A program made the position numbers and the translations under genes. A DNA stretch of 64,000 bases from an uncultured Lewinella sp. (GTDB lineage: Bacteria > Bacteroidota > Bacteroidia > Chitinophagales > Saprospiraceae), in NCBI GenBank assembly GCA_937873655.1, contig CALMYQ010000092.1, positions 161,742 through 225,741 on the forward strand, read 5' to 3'. Below the pieces are notes generated by a model. That model worked only from the letters and a program-made list of their open reading frames with translations. It did not search any database and was not told the origin of the DNA. Numbering within the stretch: position 1 is the stretch's first letter; each line of letters opens with the position of its first letter. Below are positions 8,564 through 17,952 of the stretch, one piece after another.

Positions 8564-9697
8564 TCAGAAATTCAGATACGGCGCGATTTTCTCCAGGGTT
8601 TCCGCCGGTAAGGCCAATACCTTCCGAAGGTCATCCAGCCCGCCGAAAGCGCCGTGTTGTTCCCGGTAACTGACAATGGCGGCGGCCTGTTTCCAATTGA
8701 GATAAGGATGGGTTTTTAATTGCTCCTGATCAGCGGTATTGATATCCAGTTTTCTGAAAATGGATGAAAGCTGTAACTGCGAGCGAATGCCGAGGAAGGT
8801 CGAATCCGGCAGCCCAAACGTTTCCGCGACCTGATCTATCCGGCAGAAGCCGCCCAGTTTTTCCCTGAAATTGACTATGCGCCCGGCGTAAACCTTGCCG
8901 ATGCCGCGCAATTGGGTCCATTCTTCAGCCGAAGCCAGGTTAATGTCGATGACAGGCAGCGGGCGGTTGTCTGCGGCGGCATAGTGTGCCGGCTTTGCTT
9001 CGGCTTTGGTCCTTTCAGGCCGTTGGAAATCCGTTGAACCGGTGGTGTCTATGCGAACGAACGGCGCAATGCGATTGAAATGGTCTTCCGAAAGCGTGTA
9101 GATTTTTTTGAGATCGTCAATTTTCCGGAAACGACCGCCCTTTTGGCGGTAATTGACCAGCGCGCCGACCGTTCTTTCGGGTAACCCAAGCTTTGAGAAC
9201 GCCGCCGCGGATGCGGTATTGGGATCGAAGGGGAATAACTCCGGTTTCACAGGGCTAACCACGGATTCCTCCGGGGTGGCGTCACCCGGCGGCCCGATCC
9301 GGAGGAAAGGTTCGATCAGGCTATATTCCGCTGCTGAAAGCCGGTACAGCTTTTGCAGGTCCTCTTTTTTTCTGAATGGTCCTATTTTTTCCCGGTAGCT
9401 GATCAGGTTGCGGGCGGCAGACCCCGAAACTCCGAAACTGATGATTTCCCCGAGGGTGGCGGTGTTGGGATCCAGGGCGGCCGATGCCGGCAGGGTTGGG
9501 CGTTTTTCGGATTGAGCGGATTCCCAGGAATCGATGGCCGATCGGAATGCGGAGAAATCCACAGGCGTTTTGGACCGGGTCAGCCTGGAAACATAAGCAG
9601 GAAGGATGAAAAGCAGGATAGAAGCCAGGAGCAGGCCGAACGCTCCATTGCGCTCGGTTTTCGAAAAGTAGAAGAAATTTTGCTTTTTATTTTTCAT
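8564..9697 (-). CDS. ComEA-like protein with repeated helix-hairpin-helix motifs
   Basis: The 377-residue protein has one membrane helix near residues 20-37 (FGLLLASILLFILPAYV). At least four ComEA-type helix-hairpin-helix units follow. Each starts with a LDPNTA/FDPNTA/INLAS/DINTA motif, continues with xLxxLGLP or equivalent, and ends in VNYRxKxGxFxxxDDLxKxY. Such HhH units bind DNA non-specifically. ComEA delivers incoming DNA to ComEC in competence; here the ComEC homologue is encoded directly upstream in the same direction, 12 bp away. A role in DNA binding at the outer face of the inner membrane is inferred. It carries more HhH units than classical ComEA, which has one. Confidence 0.85.
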   Translation of the reverse strand: MKNKKQNFFYFSKTERNGAFGLLLASILLFILPAYVSRLTRSKTPVDFSAFRSAIDSWESAQSEKRPTLPASAALDPNTATLGEIISFGVSGSAARNLISYREKIGPFRKKEDLQKLYRLSAAEYSLIEPFLRIGPPGDATPEESVVSPVKPELFPFDPNTASAAAFSKLGLPERTVGALVNYRQKGGRFRKIDDLKKIYTLSEDHFNRIAPFVRIDTTGSTDFQRPERTKAEAKPAHYAAADNRPLPVIDINLASAEEWTQLRGIGKVYAGRIVNFREKLGGFCRIDQVAETFGLPDSTFLGIRSQLQLSSIFRKLDINTADQEQLKTHPYLNWKQAAAIVSYREQHGAFGGLDDLRKVLALPAETLEKIAPYLNF

Positions 9698-9709
9698 ATC
9701 GGTATGGGT

Positions 9710-11815
9710 TTAAAGGTGTTTTATGAATGCTCCGTCCCTTGCGGTATAATGGCATGGAATATTCAGTTGTTTGCAGGCATCCGCCCACCGGTCGGCGGTT
9801 CGCCGGGTATTGGATCCGTCCAAAACGACGGCAGCCGGTTTGAAAAAAGCAGGTATATTCAACGGATCAAATGCGGGATTGCCGCTCACCAGAAGCAGGT
9901 CAAGCTCCGGCGGAGCGGCCGGCGGTTTGTCGGGCATGTAATCCAACAGGTAAAGCCTGTAAGAATAAAACTGCACCCAGCCGGCCAACTTGAAAAAAGA
10001 ACGTTCCGTCAATTCCAGGGAATCAGCCGGGCCAAGCTGCCGGGAGACGCGGATCCGCCGGAATGCGCGGTAATTGCCGGCAGCCTGTTCCAGCCTGGGG
10101 TCTGCCAAAGGGAGGTCGCCTAAATAGATCCCTTCATTTCCGTTGAGGAGGTCGACCGCAGAATGTCCCGGAATCTGGTAAATGATCAACTCCCGTTCGT
10201 TGGCGTCTCTGAAAGCGCACAGGTTAATCCACAGTCCGGTAACGGCCATCATGGTCAATCCCCAGAGTATTGGTTTGGATTTGTCGCGTGCAACCGCCCG
10301 CATCAGGCAGCCGGTGATTAAAAAACCGACCAGCAAGCCGGGAACGCCCGGCCATATTCCCGAAATCAATCCCCCCGGCAGCCGATGGACCTGAAAGATC
10401 AGCATATTGGTCACCCCCACCAGCAGCCGCAGCAACCATCCAAGTCCGTCACCGATCAGGGGTACGGCATCCAGGACCAGCAGGGCAATGCCGGCTGGCA
10501 GGATCAATGTGGCCATTGGAATGACGATAAGGCCAGAAAGCCAGAAATAAACCGGGAATTGATGGAACAGGTAGAGGGTCAGCGGAAATGTCGTCAATTG
10601 AGCGCCGAGGCTGACGCTGTTCAACTTCCAGGCAAACCTTCCGAGGGCGTTTGAGATATACCACAGTTTAAAGACCGGCCCCTGGAAGAACACGATCCCG
10701 GTAACGGCCAGATAAGACAACTGGAATCCGGTTTCGCTGATCAATCCGGGATCAATGCAAAGCAGGCAAAAGGCGGAGGCTGCCAGGGTATTGTAAATAT
10801 TGCCGTGCCGGTTGATGATGCGGCCTGTGATCATAAAACTGAACATGGCCGCAGCGCGGAGCGCGGAAGGCGAAGCGCCCGTGAAAACGGCAAAAAGCCA
10901 GATGCCCGCCAGCATGAGCAAGCCCTTCAATAACTTCGTTTGCCATTTTTTGCGGTTTAAAAACCGAAATGCAAAACCCAGCCCCAGATAGACCAGGCCG
11001 ACGTGCAGCCCGGAAACCGCCAAAACGTGGATAGCGCCCGTTTCTGCGTAAGCGGAATAGGTTTCGTCGTTGACCCCGTCGCGGTAACCTAAAACCAGGG
11101 CTGCAGCAAATCCAAAATCATTTGATTCCGGCAGGTGATGTGCAAAAATCCGAATGCACCTTTTTCTCAGGCGATCCATCCGGAGTTGCCAGCCCGCGGC
11201 TATTTCGGGAGACAACAGGACCTTGAACCGGTCGGGATCGGCGTAACATTGGTAATAGAATCCCTTTTTCCGCATATACCGGCCGTAATCGAATGCTTTG
11301 GGGTTGAGCGGAGGGTCGAACGGCCGGACACTGCCCAGGAAGGCTACCTGGGCGCCCGGAGCGATAATGGCCGAAACCGTATCGCGTTTAAGGTATAAGA
11401 CCAATCGGCCGCAGGCGTATCGCGGCGGGATTGAATCGGGAAAGCCGACACCGAGTATCTCTAACTCGAGCCTGTCCGTTTTTTCTCCCGGCCTGACCTG
11501 GATGACCTTTCCGAGGAAATACCGGTCTTCGCCCCGGGCAAAGCCGCTGAAATGCTGCGGTCGGCGGAGGTCGATATGAAGATACCCCAGGCAATAACCG
11601 AAAAACAGCAGCGCGAGGAAACAGGCCAGCCCGAAACGCCATCGTTTCCGGTGTTCGGTACGGGGAGACCGAAGCAGGACAAGAAAGCATAAAGAGATGA
11701 ATAACACGCCGCCGGAGGCCGCGGCAATCGGAGGAGCATCCCATAGGGATGCGCTGACTATTCCTACCACAAAAAAAGGTAGGAAACGCAGGAAAGGCGC
11801 TTCGTGCCAGTTCAT
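9710..11815 (-). CDS. ComEC/Rec2-family membrane protein
   Basis: This 701-residue protein has two N-terminal membrane helices, an OB-like DUF4131 region (around residues 60-200) and then the competence domain. Its core motif is TGAIHVLAVSGLHVGLVY, followed by many membrane segments. This matches ComEC/Rec2, the inner-membrane channel for single-stranded DNA uptake. The C-terminal metallo-beta-lactamase-like part seen in long ComEC proteins appears reduced: about 150 residues remain and no HxHxDH motif is visible, as is common in Bacteroidota. With the HhH gene downstream it suggests DNA-uptake capacity. Confidence 0.88.
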   Translation of the reverse strand: MNWHEAPFLRFLPFFVVGIVSASLWDAPPIAAASGGVLFISLCFLVLLRSPRTEHRKRWRFGLACFLALLFFGYCLGYLHIDLRRPQHFSGFARGEDRYFLGKVIQVRPGEKTDRLELEILGVGFPDSIPPRYACGRLVLYLKRDTVSAIIAPGAQVAFLGSVRPFDPPLNPKAFDYGRYMRKKGFYYQCYADPDRFKVLLSPEIAAGWQLRMDRLRKRCIRIFAHHLPESNDFGFAAALVLGYRDGVNDETYSAYAETGAIHVLAVSGLHVGLVYLGLGFAFRFLNRKKWQTKLLKGLLMLAGIWLFAVFTGASPSALRAAAMFSFMITGRIINRHGNIYNTLAASAFCLLCIDPGLISETGFQLSYLAVTGIVFFQGPVFKLWYISNALGRFAWKLNSVSLGAQLTTFPLTLYLFHQFPVYFWLSGLIVIPMATLILPAGIALLVLDAVPLIGDGLGWLLRLLVGVTNMLIFQVHRLPGGLISGIWPGVPGLLVGFLITGCLMRAVARDKSKPILWGLTMMAVTGLWINLCAFRDANERELIIYQIPGHSAVDLLNGNEGIYLGDLPLADPRLEQAAGNYRAFRRIRVSRQLGPADSLELTERSFFKLAGWVQFYSYRLYLLDYMPDKPPAAPPELDLLLVSGNPAFDPLNIPAFFKPAAVVLDGSNTRRTADRWADACKQLNIPCHYTARDGAFIKHL

Positions 11816-11913
11816 TTTCAGAGAGTTTTAGGTGCGCGCGTTCCGGGGTTCGGGGAACGAAAAATAAACCGGCTTTAAAATTAGGTCAACTTCAAGAAAA
11901 AAGCAAGAAAAAA

Positions 11914-12663
11914 TCAATCTTCATCTTCCTCACTTTCTTCGGGCAGGATTCCGAGGGATTGCATGGCCCGTTCGGAAGCGAGCTGTTCGGCGCTCTTTTT
12001 GTTGAAATCGTCGGCGGTGGCTACTTTTTCGCCGTTGATGAGGACGGCTACCTTGAACCGGTCCCGTTTTTCGAATTTATACCGCGAAAGGAGCTTGTAG
12101 GTCACCGTTTGGCCATTTTTCTGGCACCATTCCAGCAATTGGCTCTTGTAATTGTCGTCGAAGTTTTCAAGGTCCTGAACATTGAGGTAGCTGCGCAGGA
12201 TTTTTCGGACGACAAAACGCCGGGTGCCGCGATATCCGGACTCCAGGTAGAGGGCTCCGACGAGGGCTTCGACAGCGTTGCCCAGCATGGAGCGGCTGAG
12301 CCGGGTATTGTTGAATTCGTTGAGCAGGACATCGAGGCCCATTTTATCCCCGATCTTATTCAGGGTTTTCCGTTTGACGATCTTGGATCGCATTTTGGTC
12401 AGGAAGCCTTCGTCGCTATTGGGATATTTTTTAAACAGGTACTCAGCCACAATGGTGCCGAGCACGGCATCGCCCAGATACTCCAGCCTTTCGTTGTTCT
12501 GCATGGCATATTCCTTATCGCCTCCCGACGATTTGTGGGAAAAGGCCAGTTTGAATATCGTCAGATTGGCTGGTGTGAAACCAATAAGGGAATTCAGCCG
12601 TTTGGCCAAAATCTTGTCTGGAGATAAATAGCGATTGTAACACCGATTAATAAGCCGTACCAA
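11914..12663 (-). CDS. rnc: Ribonuclease III
   Basis: This 249-residue protein carries the RNase III signature NERLEYLGDAVLG at residues 57-69, with the metal-binding Glu and Asp. A second catalytic stretch, GNAVEALVGALYLE, follows near residue 130, and a double-stranded RNA-binding domain spans about 170-240, ending in a run of acidic residues. It cleaves double-stranded RNA in rRNA and mRNA processing. No ATG exists at the expected place: the only start that keeps the conserved N-terminal helix is TTG at 12663, and the next Met (residue 54) would cut into the active site. The acpP-fabF-rnc order is the usual one in this phylum. Confidence 0.95.
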   Translation of the reverse strand: MVRLINRCYNRYLSPDKILAKRLNSLIGFTPANLTIFKLAFSHKSSGGDKEYAMQNNERLEYLGDAVLGTIVAEYLFKKYPNSDEGFLTKMRSKIVKRKTLNKIGDKMGLDVLLNEFNNTRLSRSMLGNAVEALVGALYLESGYRGTRRFVVRKILRSYLNVQDLENFDDNYKSQLLEWCQKNGQTVTYKLLSRYKFEKRDRFKVAVLINGEKVATADDFNKKSAEQLASERAMQSLGILPEESEEDED

Positions 12664-12970
12664 AGTAATTCGATTAAAATTTCCAAAAAATCCGGATTGT
12701 GCAATTCAACCGGAACGGCATACAAAGGCGATTGGAATTGTCCGTTGCGATCAGACAAGAAAAACCACTTATACCAGAGCGAAAAACGTGGAGGGAGGAG
12801 AAAATGGAACCCGGCCGGCATCGCGGAGTCGTTTGGTAATGGCAAACCACGCTGCGATTCACAAAAATTGTCGAAAGCCGTAAATCAGGTTTAAACTTTC
12901 TCCGACACTCGGATTTATCGCTCTTATATACCTGTTCGGTCCCGGAATCTGCTATTCCGGTGCTTAAAGT
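12664..12970. other. Intergenic region between rnc and fabF
   Basis: I see no supported gene in these 307 bases; short open frames on both strands have no recognisable sequence. A small inverted repeat CCGGAAT-CTGCT-ATTCCGG (12942-12960) lies about 10 bp behind the fabF stop on the minus strand. It lacks a U-tract, so it may be an RNA-stabilising or attenuating hairpin rather than a terminator. Confidence 0.4.
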
Positions 12971-14218
12971 TTACCCCACGAAACGTTTAAAGATAGTTGC
13001 CGAGTTGTGCCCTCCGAACCCGAAGGTATTGCTGAGGGCTGCATCGATCTTGCGTTCCTGAGCCGTGTTAAAGGTCAGGTTCAACCGGGGATCGATCTCG
13101 GGGTCATCTGTAAAATGGTTAATGGTCGGTGGGATAAAATTATGTTGAATAGCCAATATGCAGGCGATCGCCTCGATTGCTCCGGCTGCGCCCAACAGGT
13201 GGCCTGTCATTGATTTTGTGGAACTGATGTTGAGTTTGTAGCTATGGTCGCCGAAAAACCGCTGTACGGCTTGCAGTTCGGCGGTATCTCCCAACGGCGT
13301 GGACGTGCCGTGGGTGTTGATGTATTCGATGTCTTCGGGGTTCATGCCGGCATCTTCCAGGGCCAGGCGCATAACATTGGAAGCGCCGAGTCCTTCGGGG
13401 TGCGGCGCGGTGATATGATAAGCGTCGGATGTGGATCCGCAGCCGACAAGTTCGGCATAGATCGTTGCGCCGCGTTTGCGGGCATGCTCAAGCTCTTCCA
13501 GGATAATGGCGCCGGCGCCTTCGCCCAGTACAAACCCGTCGCGGTCGGCGTCGTAGGGCCTGGAAGCTGTTTTGAAATCGTCATTGCGGGTCGACATGGC
13601 CTTCATGGCGTTGAAACCGCCGATGCCGGCTTTGGTGACGGCCGCTTCCGAGCCGCCGCTGATCATTACGTCGACTCTTCCCAATCGGATATAGTCAAAT
13701 GCGGAGCTGAGTGCGTGACCGGCGGATGCGCAGGCCGAAACGGTAGCGTAACTCGGGCCGCGGAAGCCGTATTTGATGGAAAGATGACCTGCTGCCAGGT
13801 TGGAGATCATCTTTGGGATCATGAAGGGGTTGTAGCGCGGGATGCCGTTGCCGGCGTCAAATTCTTCGATTTCTTTTTCGAGGGCTCGCAAACCGCCGAT
13901 TCCCGACCCCCAGATTACACCGCAACGGTCGGGATTGAGCTGCTCAACATCCAGCCCCGAAGCCTTGAACGCTTCGTCAGCGGCAACCATGGCATAAATG
14001 GAGAAATTATCAAGACGGCGGGATTCCCTGACATCGATGACACTGGAGAAATCGGATTCCTTTATTTCGCAGGCAAACTGCGTTTTGAAATTAGCCGCAT
14101 CGAAGTGGGTAATCAGATTGGCGCCGCTGATGCCTTTTTGCAAGCCATCCAAATAGCCCCGGACGTCATTCCCTATTGGAGTCAGGGCACCAATACCAGT
14201 TACGACAACCCTTTTCAT
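12971..14218 (-). CDS. fabF: 3-oxoacyl-[acyl-carrier-protein] synthase II (KAS II)
   Basis: This 415-residue protein is a full-length thiolase-fold condensing enzyme. The active-site cysteine is Cys163 in ATVSACASAGHAL, and the two catalytic histidines sit in NTHGTSTPLGD and in the later KSMTGHLLGAAG. It elongates acyl-ACP by decarboxylating condensation with malonyl-ACP in fatty acid synthesis. The gene follows acpP on the same strand with about 120 bp between them, and rnc follows. Nothing is unusual in length or motifs. Confidence 0.97.
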   Translation of the reverse strand: MKRVVVTGIGALTPIGNDVRGYLDGLQKGISGANLITHFDAANFKTQFACEIKESDFSSVIDVRESRRLDNFSIYAMVAADEAFKASGLDVEQLNPDRCGVIWGSGIGGLRALEKEIEEFDAGNGIPRYNPFMIPKMISNLAAGHLSIKYGFRGPSYATVSACASAGHALSSAFDYIRLGRVDVMISGGSEAAVTKAGIGGFNAMKAMSTRNDDFKTASRPYDADRDGFVLGEGAGAIILEELEHARKRGATIYAELVGCGSTSDAYHITAPHPEGLGASNVMRLALEDAGMNPEDIEYINTHGTSTPLGDTAELQAVQRFFGDHSYKLNISSTKSMTGHLLGAAGAIEAIACILAIQHNFIPPTINHFTDDPEIDPRLNLTFNTAQERKIDAALSNTFGFGGHNSATIFKRFVG

Positions 14219-14336
14219 ACAAAAGTTTTTTCGGAAAGCGCTTGATTAAAGCACATCAGAACGGCGGAAGGGGCAGAGTTTTGGGAAACGTACAAAAAGC
14301 CCAGGGCTTGATCGTGCGTTTCCCAGCATATGAAAG

Positions 14337-14576
14337 TTATTCTGTAACCTGCGATTTCAGGTATTCGACGGCTTGTCCTACCGTTTGGATGTTTTCAGCT
14401 TGTTCATCCGGGATAGATATATCGAATTCTTTTTCAAATTCCATGATCAATTCCACGGTATCCAGGGAGTCTGCTCCCAGGTCATTTGTGAAACTTGCAT
14501 CGGCCAATACTTCCGATTCGTCGACACCCAATTTGTCGACAACAATTTTGCGTACTCTTTCTACAATGCTTGACAT
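14337..14576 (-). CDS. acpP: Acyl carrier protein
   Basis: This 79-residue acidic protein has the phosphopantetheine attachment motif [15 protein letters not shown], in which Ser37 carries the prosthetic group. It is the carrier of fatty-acid intermediates and works with FabF, encoded next. Its size is that of bacterial ACPs. A good promoter candidate lies 35 bp upstream of the start (14611-14641). Confidence 0.97.
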   Translation of the reverse strand: MSSIVERVRKIVVDKLGVDESEVLADASFTNDLGADSLDTVELIMEFEKEFDISIPDEQAENIQTVGQAVEYLKSQVTE

Positions 14577-14610
14577 GTTGGATTCGCTTTAAGGTTAACG
14601 AATTGCGGTG

Positions 14611-14641
14611 CAAAGTAAAGTAGAACTACCTTGATTACAAA
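14611..14641 (-). promoter_or_regulatory. Candidate promoter of acpP-fabF-rnc
   Basis: On the minus strand the sequence shows a -33 box TTTG (14641-14638), exactly 19 bases, and a -7 box TTACTTTG (14618-14611). This differs from the Bacteroidota consensus TTTG-N19-TAnnTTTG at one position. The expected RNA start lies about 30 bp before the acpP ATG. Confidence 0.6.
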
Positions 14642-14821
14642 GTTTTTATTTAATTTTTTAGCGAAGGGGTAAACAGGGTGTTATCATCTTTCACAGTAAA
14701 ACAGATACATTTGACAACTTTTATTTTGCTGCTGTTGACGAAATCCAAATTTTGCGGGAAAATCAAACCCTTTTCAGGGTGGTTTTGATTTTGTACTTTT
14801 ATCGCAAATTTATTGCCCCGA

Positions 14822-14853
14822 TTTGAGGATTTCCAAAGATTGGCGTAATTTTA
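14822..14853 (+). promoter_or_regulatory. Candidate promoter of the pyruvate kinase gene
   Basis: The plus strand carries TTTG (14822-14825), a 20-base spacer and TAATTTTA (14846-14853), one mismatch from TAnnTTTG, about 50 bp before the pyk start. The whole divergent gap 14577-14904 is AT-rich and holds no other gene. Confidence 0.5.
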
Positions 14854-14904
14854 GCCCTTATTTATTGTAAAAAATACACTTACTCTAATAAGTACCAGAC
14901 CTAC

Positions 14905-16338
14905 ATGGAAGTCGTTGACCACCAAAACACAAAAATCGTCGCTACGGTAGGCCCGGCCTCCAGTTCCTATGACATGCTGCTGGAACTGGTGAAAGCCGGT
15001 GTCGATGTATTTCGCCTGAATTTCTCGCACGGATCCCACGAAGATCACCAGGAAGTGATCAATCACATCACTTACATCAATGAAAAATACAACCTGCATA
15101 TCGGCATCCTCGCCGACCTGCAGGGGCCCAAGCTGCGCGTTGGGAAAATCGAAAACAACGCGCTGGAATTGAAGGCCGGCGATATCGTCACTTTTGTGAA
15201 TGAACCCTGCATGGGTACCATGGAGGCCATTTACATGAGCTACCAGGAATTTCCCAGGGATGTCGAAGCGGGCGAAAGGGTTCTGGTCGACGACGGCAAG
15301 CTGGTTTTTGAAGTCGCCGAAACCAATAAGCAGGATAGGGTGAAACTCAGGGTCGTCCACGGCGGCGTTCTGTCTTCCAACAAAGGCGTCAACCTGCCCA
15401 ATACCAAAGTGTCCCTGCCTTCCATTACGGAAAAGGACGAAAAGGACCTTGCTTTCATCCTGACCCAGCCGGTCAACTGGATCGCCCTGTCTTTTGTCCG
15501 TTCCGCCAAGGACATCAAAGACCTCCAGAAGAAGATCGATCAGGCCCGCCATCCGGCCAAGACCATAGCCAAAATCGAAAAGCCCGAGGCCATCGACCAC
15601 ATCGACAAGATCATCAAAGCCTCCAACGGCATTATGATCGCCCGGGGCGACCTCGGCATCGAAGTGCCCATTGAACGCCTGCCGATCATCCAGAAAATGA
15701 TCATCCAGAAATGCATCCAGCGGGCCCGCCCGGTAATCGTCGCTACCCAGATGATGGACAGCATGATCGTCAATCCGAGCCCGACGCGCGCCGAGGTAAC
15801 CGACGTTGCCAATGCTGTGCTGGACGGCGCCGATGCCGTTATGCTCAGCGGTGAAACCTCCGTCGGCGCATTCCCGGTCAAGGTCGTGGAAGCGATGAAC
15901 AAGATCATTGATGAGGCGGAAAAACTTGAGAATGTATACATCCATCGCCCGAAACTTTCTTCCAAGTCGCGGACCTTCCATTCCGATGCGGTATGTTTCC
16001 AGGCGGCGGAAATTTCTGATAAATTGAGCGCCAGGGCCATCATCGGTATGACCAGCTCCGGCTATACGGCCTTCAAGGTGTCCAGCTACCGGCCCAAATC
16101 CGAGATCTATATCTTCTCCGACCGGATGCATATGCTGTCCACGCTCAGCCTCGTCTGGGGCGTTCGTTGTTTTTACTACGACCGGTTCACCACGACGGAT
16201 GAGACGATCCAGGACGTCATTGAAATCCTCAAATCCGCCGGCAGGGTGGAGGTCGGCGATGTGCTGATCAACACGGCGAGCATGCCGCTGCACCGCCGGT
16301 TCAGGACCAATATGCTCAAGGTCACGGTCGTAGAATAG
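14905..16338 (+). CDS. pyk: Pyruvate kinase
   Basis: This 477-residue protein converts phosphoenolpyruvate and ADP to pyruvate and ATP, the last step of glycolysis. Visible landmarks are the N-terminal TKIVATVGPASSSYDML, the nucleotide and metal site in FRLNFSHGSHEDH, and the catalytic lysine and metal ligands around AKIEKPEAIDHID and IMIARGDLGIEVP. The MMDSMIVNPSPTRAEVTDVANAV segment and the C-terminal regulatory domain follow. The length matches bacterial enzymes. It is divergent from acpP with a 328-bp shared control region. Confidence 0.97.
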   Translation: MEVVDHQNTKIVATVGPASSSYDMLLELVKAGVDVFRLNFSHGSHEDHQEVINHITYINEKYNLHIGILADLQGPKLRVGKIENNALELKAGDIVTFVNEPCMGTMEAIYMSYQEFPRDVEAGERVLVDDGKLVFEVAETNKQDRVKLRVVHGGVLSSNKGVNLPNTKVSLPSITEKDEKDLAFILTQPVNWIALSFVRSAKDIKDLQKKIDQARHPAKTIAKIEKPEAIDHIDKIIKASNGIMIARGDLGIEVPIERLPIIQKMIIQKCIQRARPVIVATQMMDSMIVNPSPTRAEVTDVANAVLDGADAVMLSGETSVGAFPVKVVEAMNKIIDEAEKLENVYIHRPKLSSKSRTFHSDAVCFQAAEISDKLSARAIIGMTSSGYTAFKVSSYRPKSEIYIFSDRMHMLSTLSLVWGVRCFYYDRFTTTDETIQDVIEILKSAGRVEVGDVLINTASMPLHRRFRTNMLKVTVVE

Positions 16339-16530
16339 GCGGTTGATTGATAACGTTCAATGAGGAACACGGTCAGTAAGTTTTGGCGAATACAGCCAAA
16401 CCGGGAACTTTTTGTCCTTTCATTTAATTTTATTGACTTGAGGTTGAATGCGCTATATGGCCGGTTCAACCGGATCAGAAATTGAAAGAAGTCCGGTAAG
16501 GGCTTCCCTGCAACACCCATTTGCCCGACC

Positions 16531-17922
16531 ATGACCATAAGAGAAGCGCTTCAGCTGTTCAAGGAATCGCTCCAAAGCGAGGAAAAAGAATACACTACCG
16601 GCAGTATCAACCGCGCTATTGCGCTGTTGTCCATACCCATGATCCTGGAGATGGCGATGGAATCGGTTTTTGCGCTGGTGGATGCCTTTTTTGTTTCCAA
16701 GATCAGCCCCGACGCGATGGCTACGGTGGGGCTTACCGAATCCGTCATTACGCTTGTGTACTCCATTGCCATTGGTCTGAGCACGGCTCCTGTCGCCCTG
16801 ATTTCCCGGTTTATCGGCGAAAAGGACAAGGCCGGCGCTTCGAAAGTAGCCATGCAAGCCGTATATCTGGCCATTTTCGGCGCCCTCATTACGGGCATAC
16901 CCGGCTTTATATTTGCGGAAGACATCCTACGATTCATGGGCGGGAGCGAAAGCCTGATCGCTTCCGGGCTGGGTTACACCCGCATCATGTTCGGATTCAA
17001 CATTGTGATCATGCTCCTGTTCCTGCTCAACGGCATTTTCAGGGGCGCCGGCGACGCCAATTACGCTATGCGTACCCTTTGGCTGGCCAACGGCATCAAC
17101 ATCATTCTGGATCCGCTGCTGATTTATGGGATCGGCCCATTTCCGGAGATGGGAGTGGAAGGCGCAGCCATAGCCACTACAATCGGGCGGGGGACGGGGG
17201 TAGCCTATCAATTGTTCATTCTGTTCAGCGGCAAGGCCCGGGTGCAATTGCTGATAAAAGCCTGGCGGCTGGATTTCGAAGTGATCCTGCGGCTGCTGAA
17301 GATTGCGGTCAACGGCGCCTTTCAATTTTTTATCGCTTCGGCCAGCTGGATCTTTCTGATGCGCATCATTGCGAACATGGGCAGCATTGCCGTTTCCGGG
17401 TACACCATTGCTATCCGGCTCATTCTCTTTACGCTGCTGCCGGCCTGGGGCATGAGCAATGCGGCCGCTACGCTGGTGGGCCAGAACCTGGGCGCCAAAC
17501 AGCCCGACCGGGCGGAAAGCTCCGTCTGGCGGACCGCGCATTTCAATACGATATTCCTGCTTACGGCATCCGTCATCTATCTGCTGTTCACTACGCCGAT
17601 CCTGTCCCTGTTCGATAAAACGCCTGAGGTGTTGGAAGCCGCTACTTCCACCCTTCGGATCTTTGCCATCGGCTATATCTTTTACGGTTACGGCATGATC
17701 CTGGCGCAGGCCTTCAACGGGGCCGGGGACACGGCCACGCCGACCATTGTGAATTTCGTTTGCTTCTGGCTGATGGAGATCCCGCTGGGTTATTTGCTGG
17801 CGCTCAGGCTGGATTGGGGGCTGCCCGGCGTCTGTTGGGCGGTGGTGATCAGCGAAACCATGCTGTCGGTGATCATTATGGTGCTTTTCCGGCGGGGGAG
17901 GTGGAAGACGATGGAGGTTTGA
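16531..17922 (+). CDS. MATE-family efflux transporter
   Basis: This 463-residue protein has about twelve membrane segments in two similar halves of six. The first half begins ALLSIPMILEMAMESVFALVDAFFVS, with the typical MATE loop ATVGLTESVITLVYS. The second begins near residue 255, with AVNGAFQFFIASASWIFLMRI. MATE proteins export cationic drugs or metabolites by sodium or proton antiport. An N-terminal extension of about 30 residues is hydrophilic. The gene follows pyk but with a 190-bp gap and probably its own promoter. The substrate is unknown. Confidence 0.92.
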   Translation: MTIREALQLFKESLQSEEKEYTTGSINRAIALLSIPMILEMAMESVFALVDAFFVSKISPDAMATVGLTESVITLVYSIAIGLSTAPVALISRFIGEKDKAGASKVAMQAVYLAIFGALITGIPGFIFAEDILRFMGGSESLIASGLGYTRIMFGFNIVIMLLFLLNGIFRGAGDANYAMRTLWLANGINIILDPLLIYGIGPFPEMGVEGAAIATTIGRGTGVAYQLFILFSGKARVQLLIKAWRLDFEVILRLLKIAVNGAFQFFIASASWIFLMRIIANMGSIAVSGYTIAIRLILFTLLPAWGMSNAAATLVGQNLGAKQPDRAESSVWRTAHFNTIFLLTASVIYLLFTTPILSLFDKTPEVLEAATSTLRIFAIGYIFYGYGMILAQAFNGAGDTATPTIVNFVCFWLMEIPLGYLLALRLDWGLPGVCWAVVISETMLSVIIMVLFRRGRWKTMEV

Positions 17923-17952
17923 AAAGGAACCGCTTATGCCTTACTATTGGAG

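Noticed and set aside
14851..16293. 480-codon minus-strand open frame
   Set aside because: Antisense shadow of pyruvate kinase.
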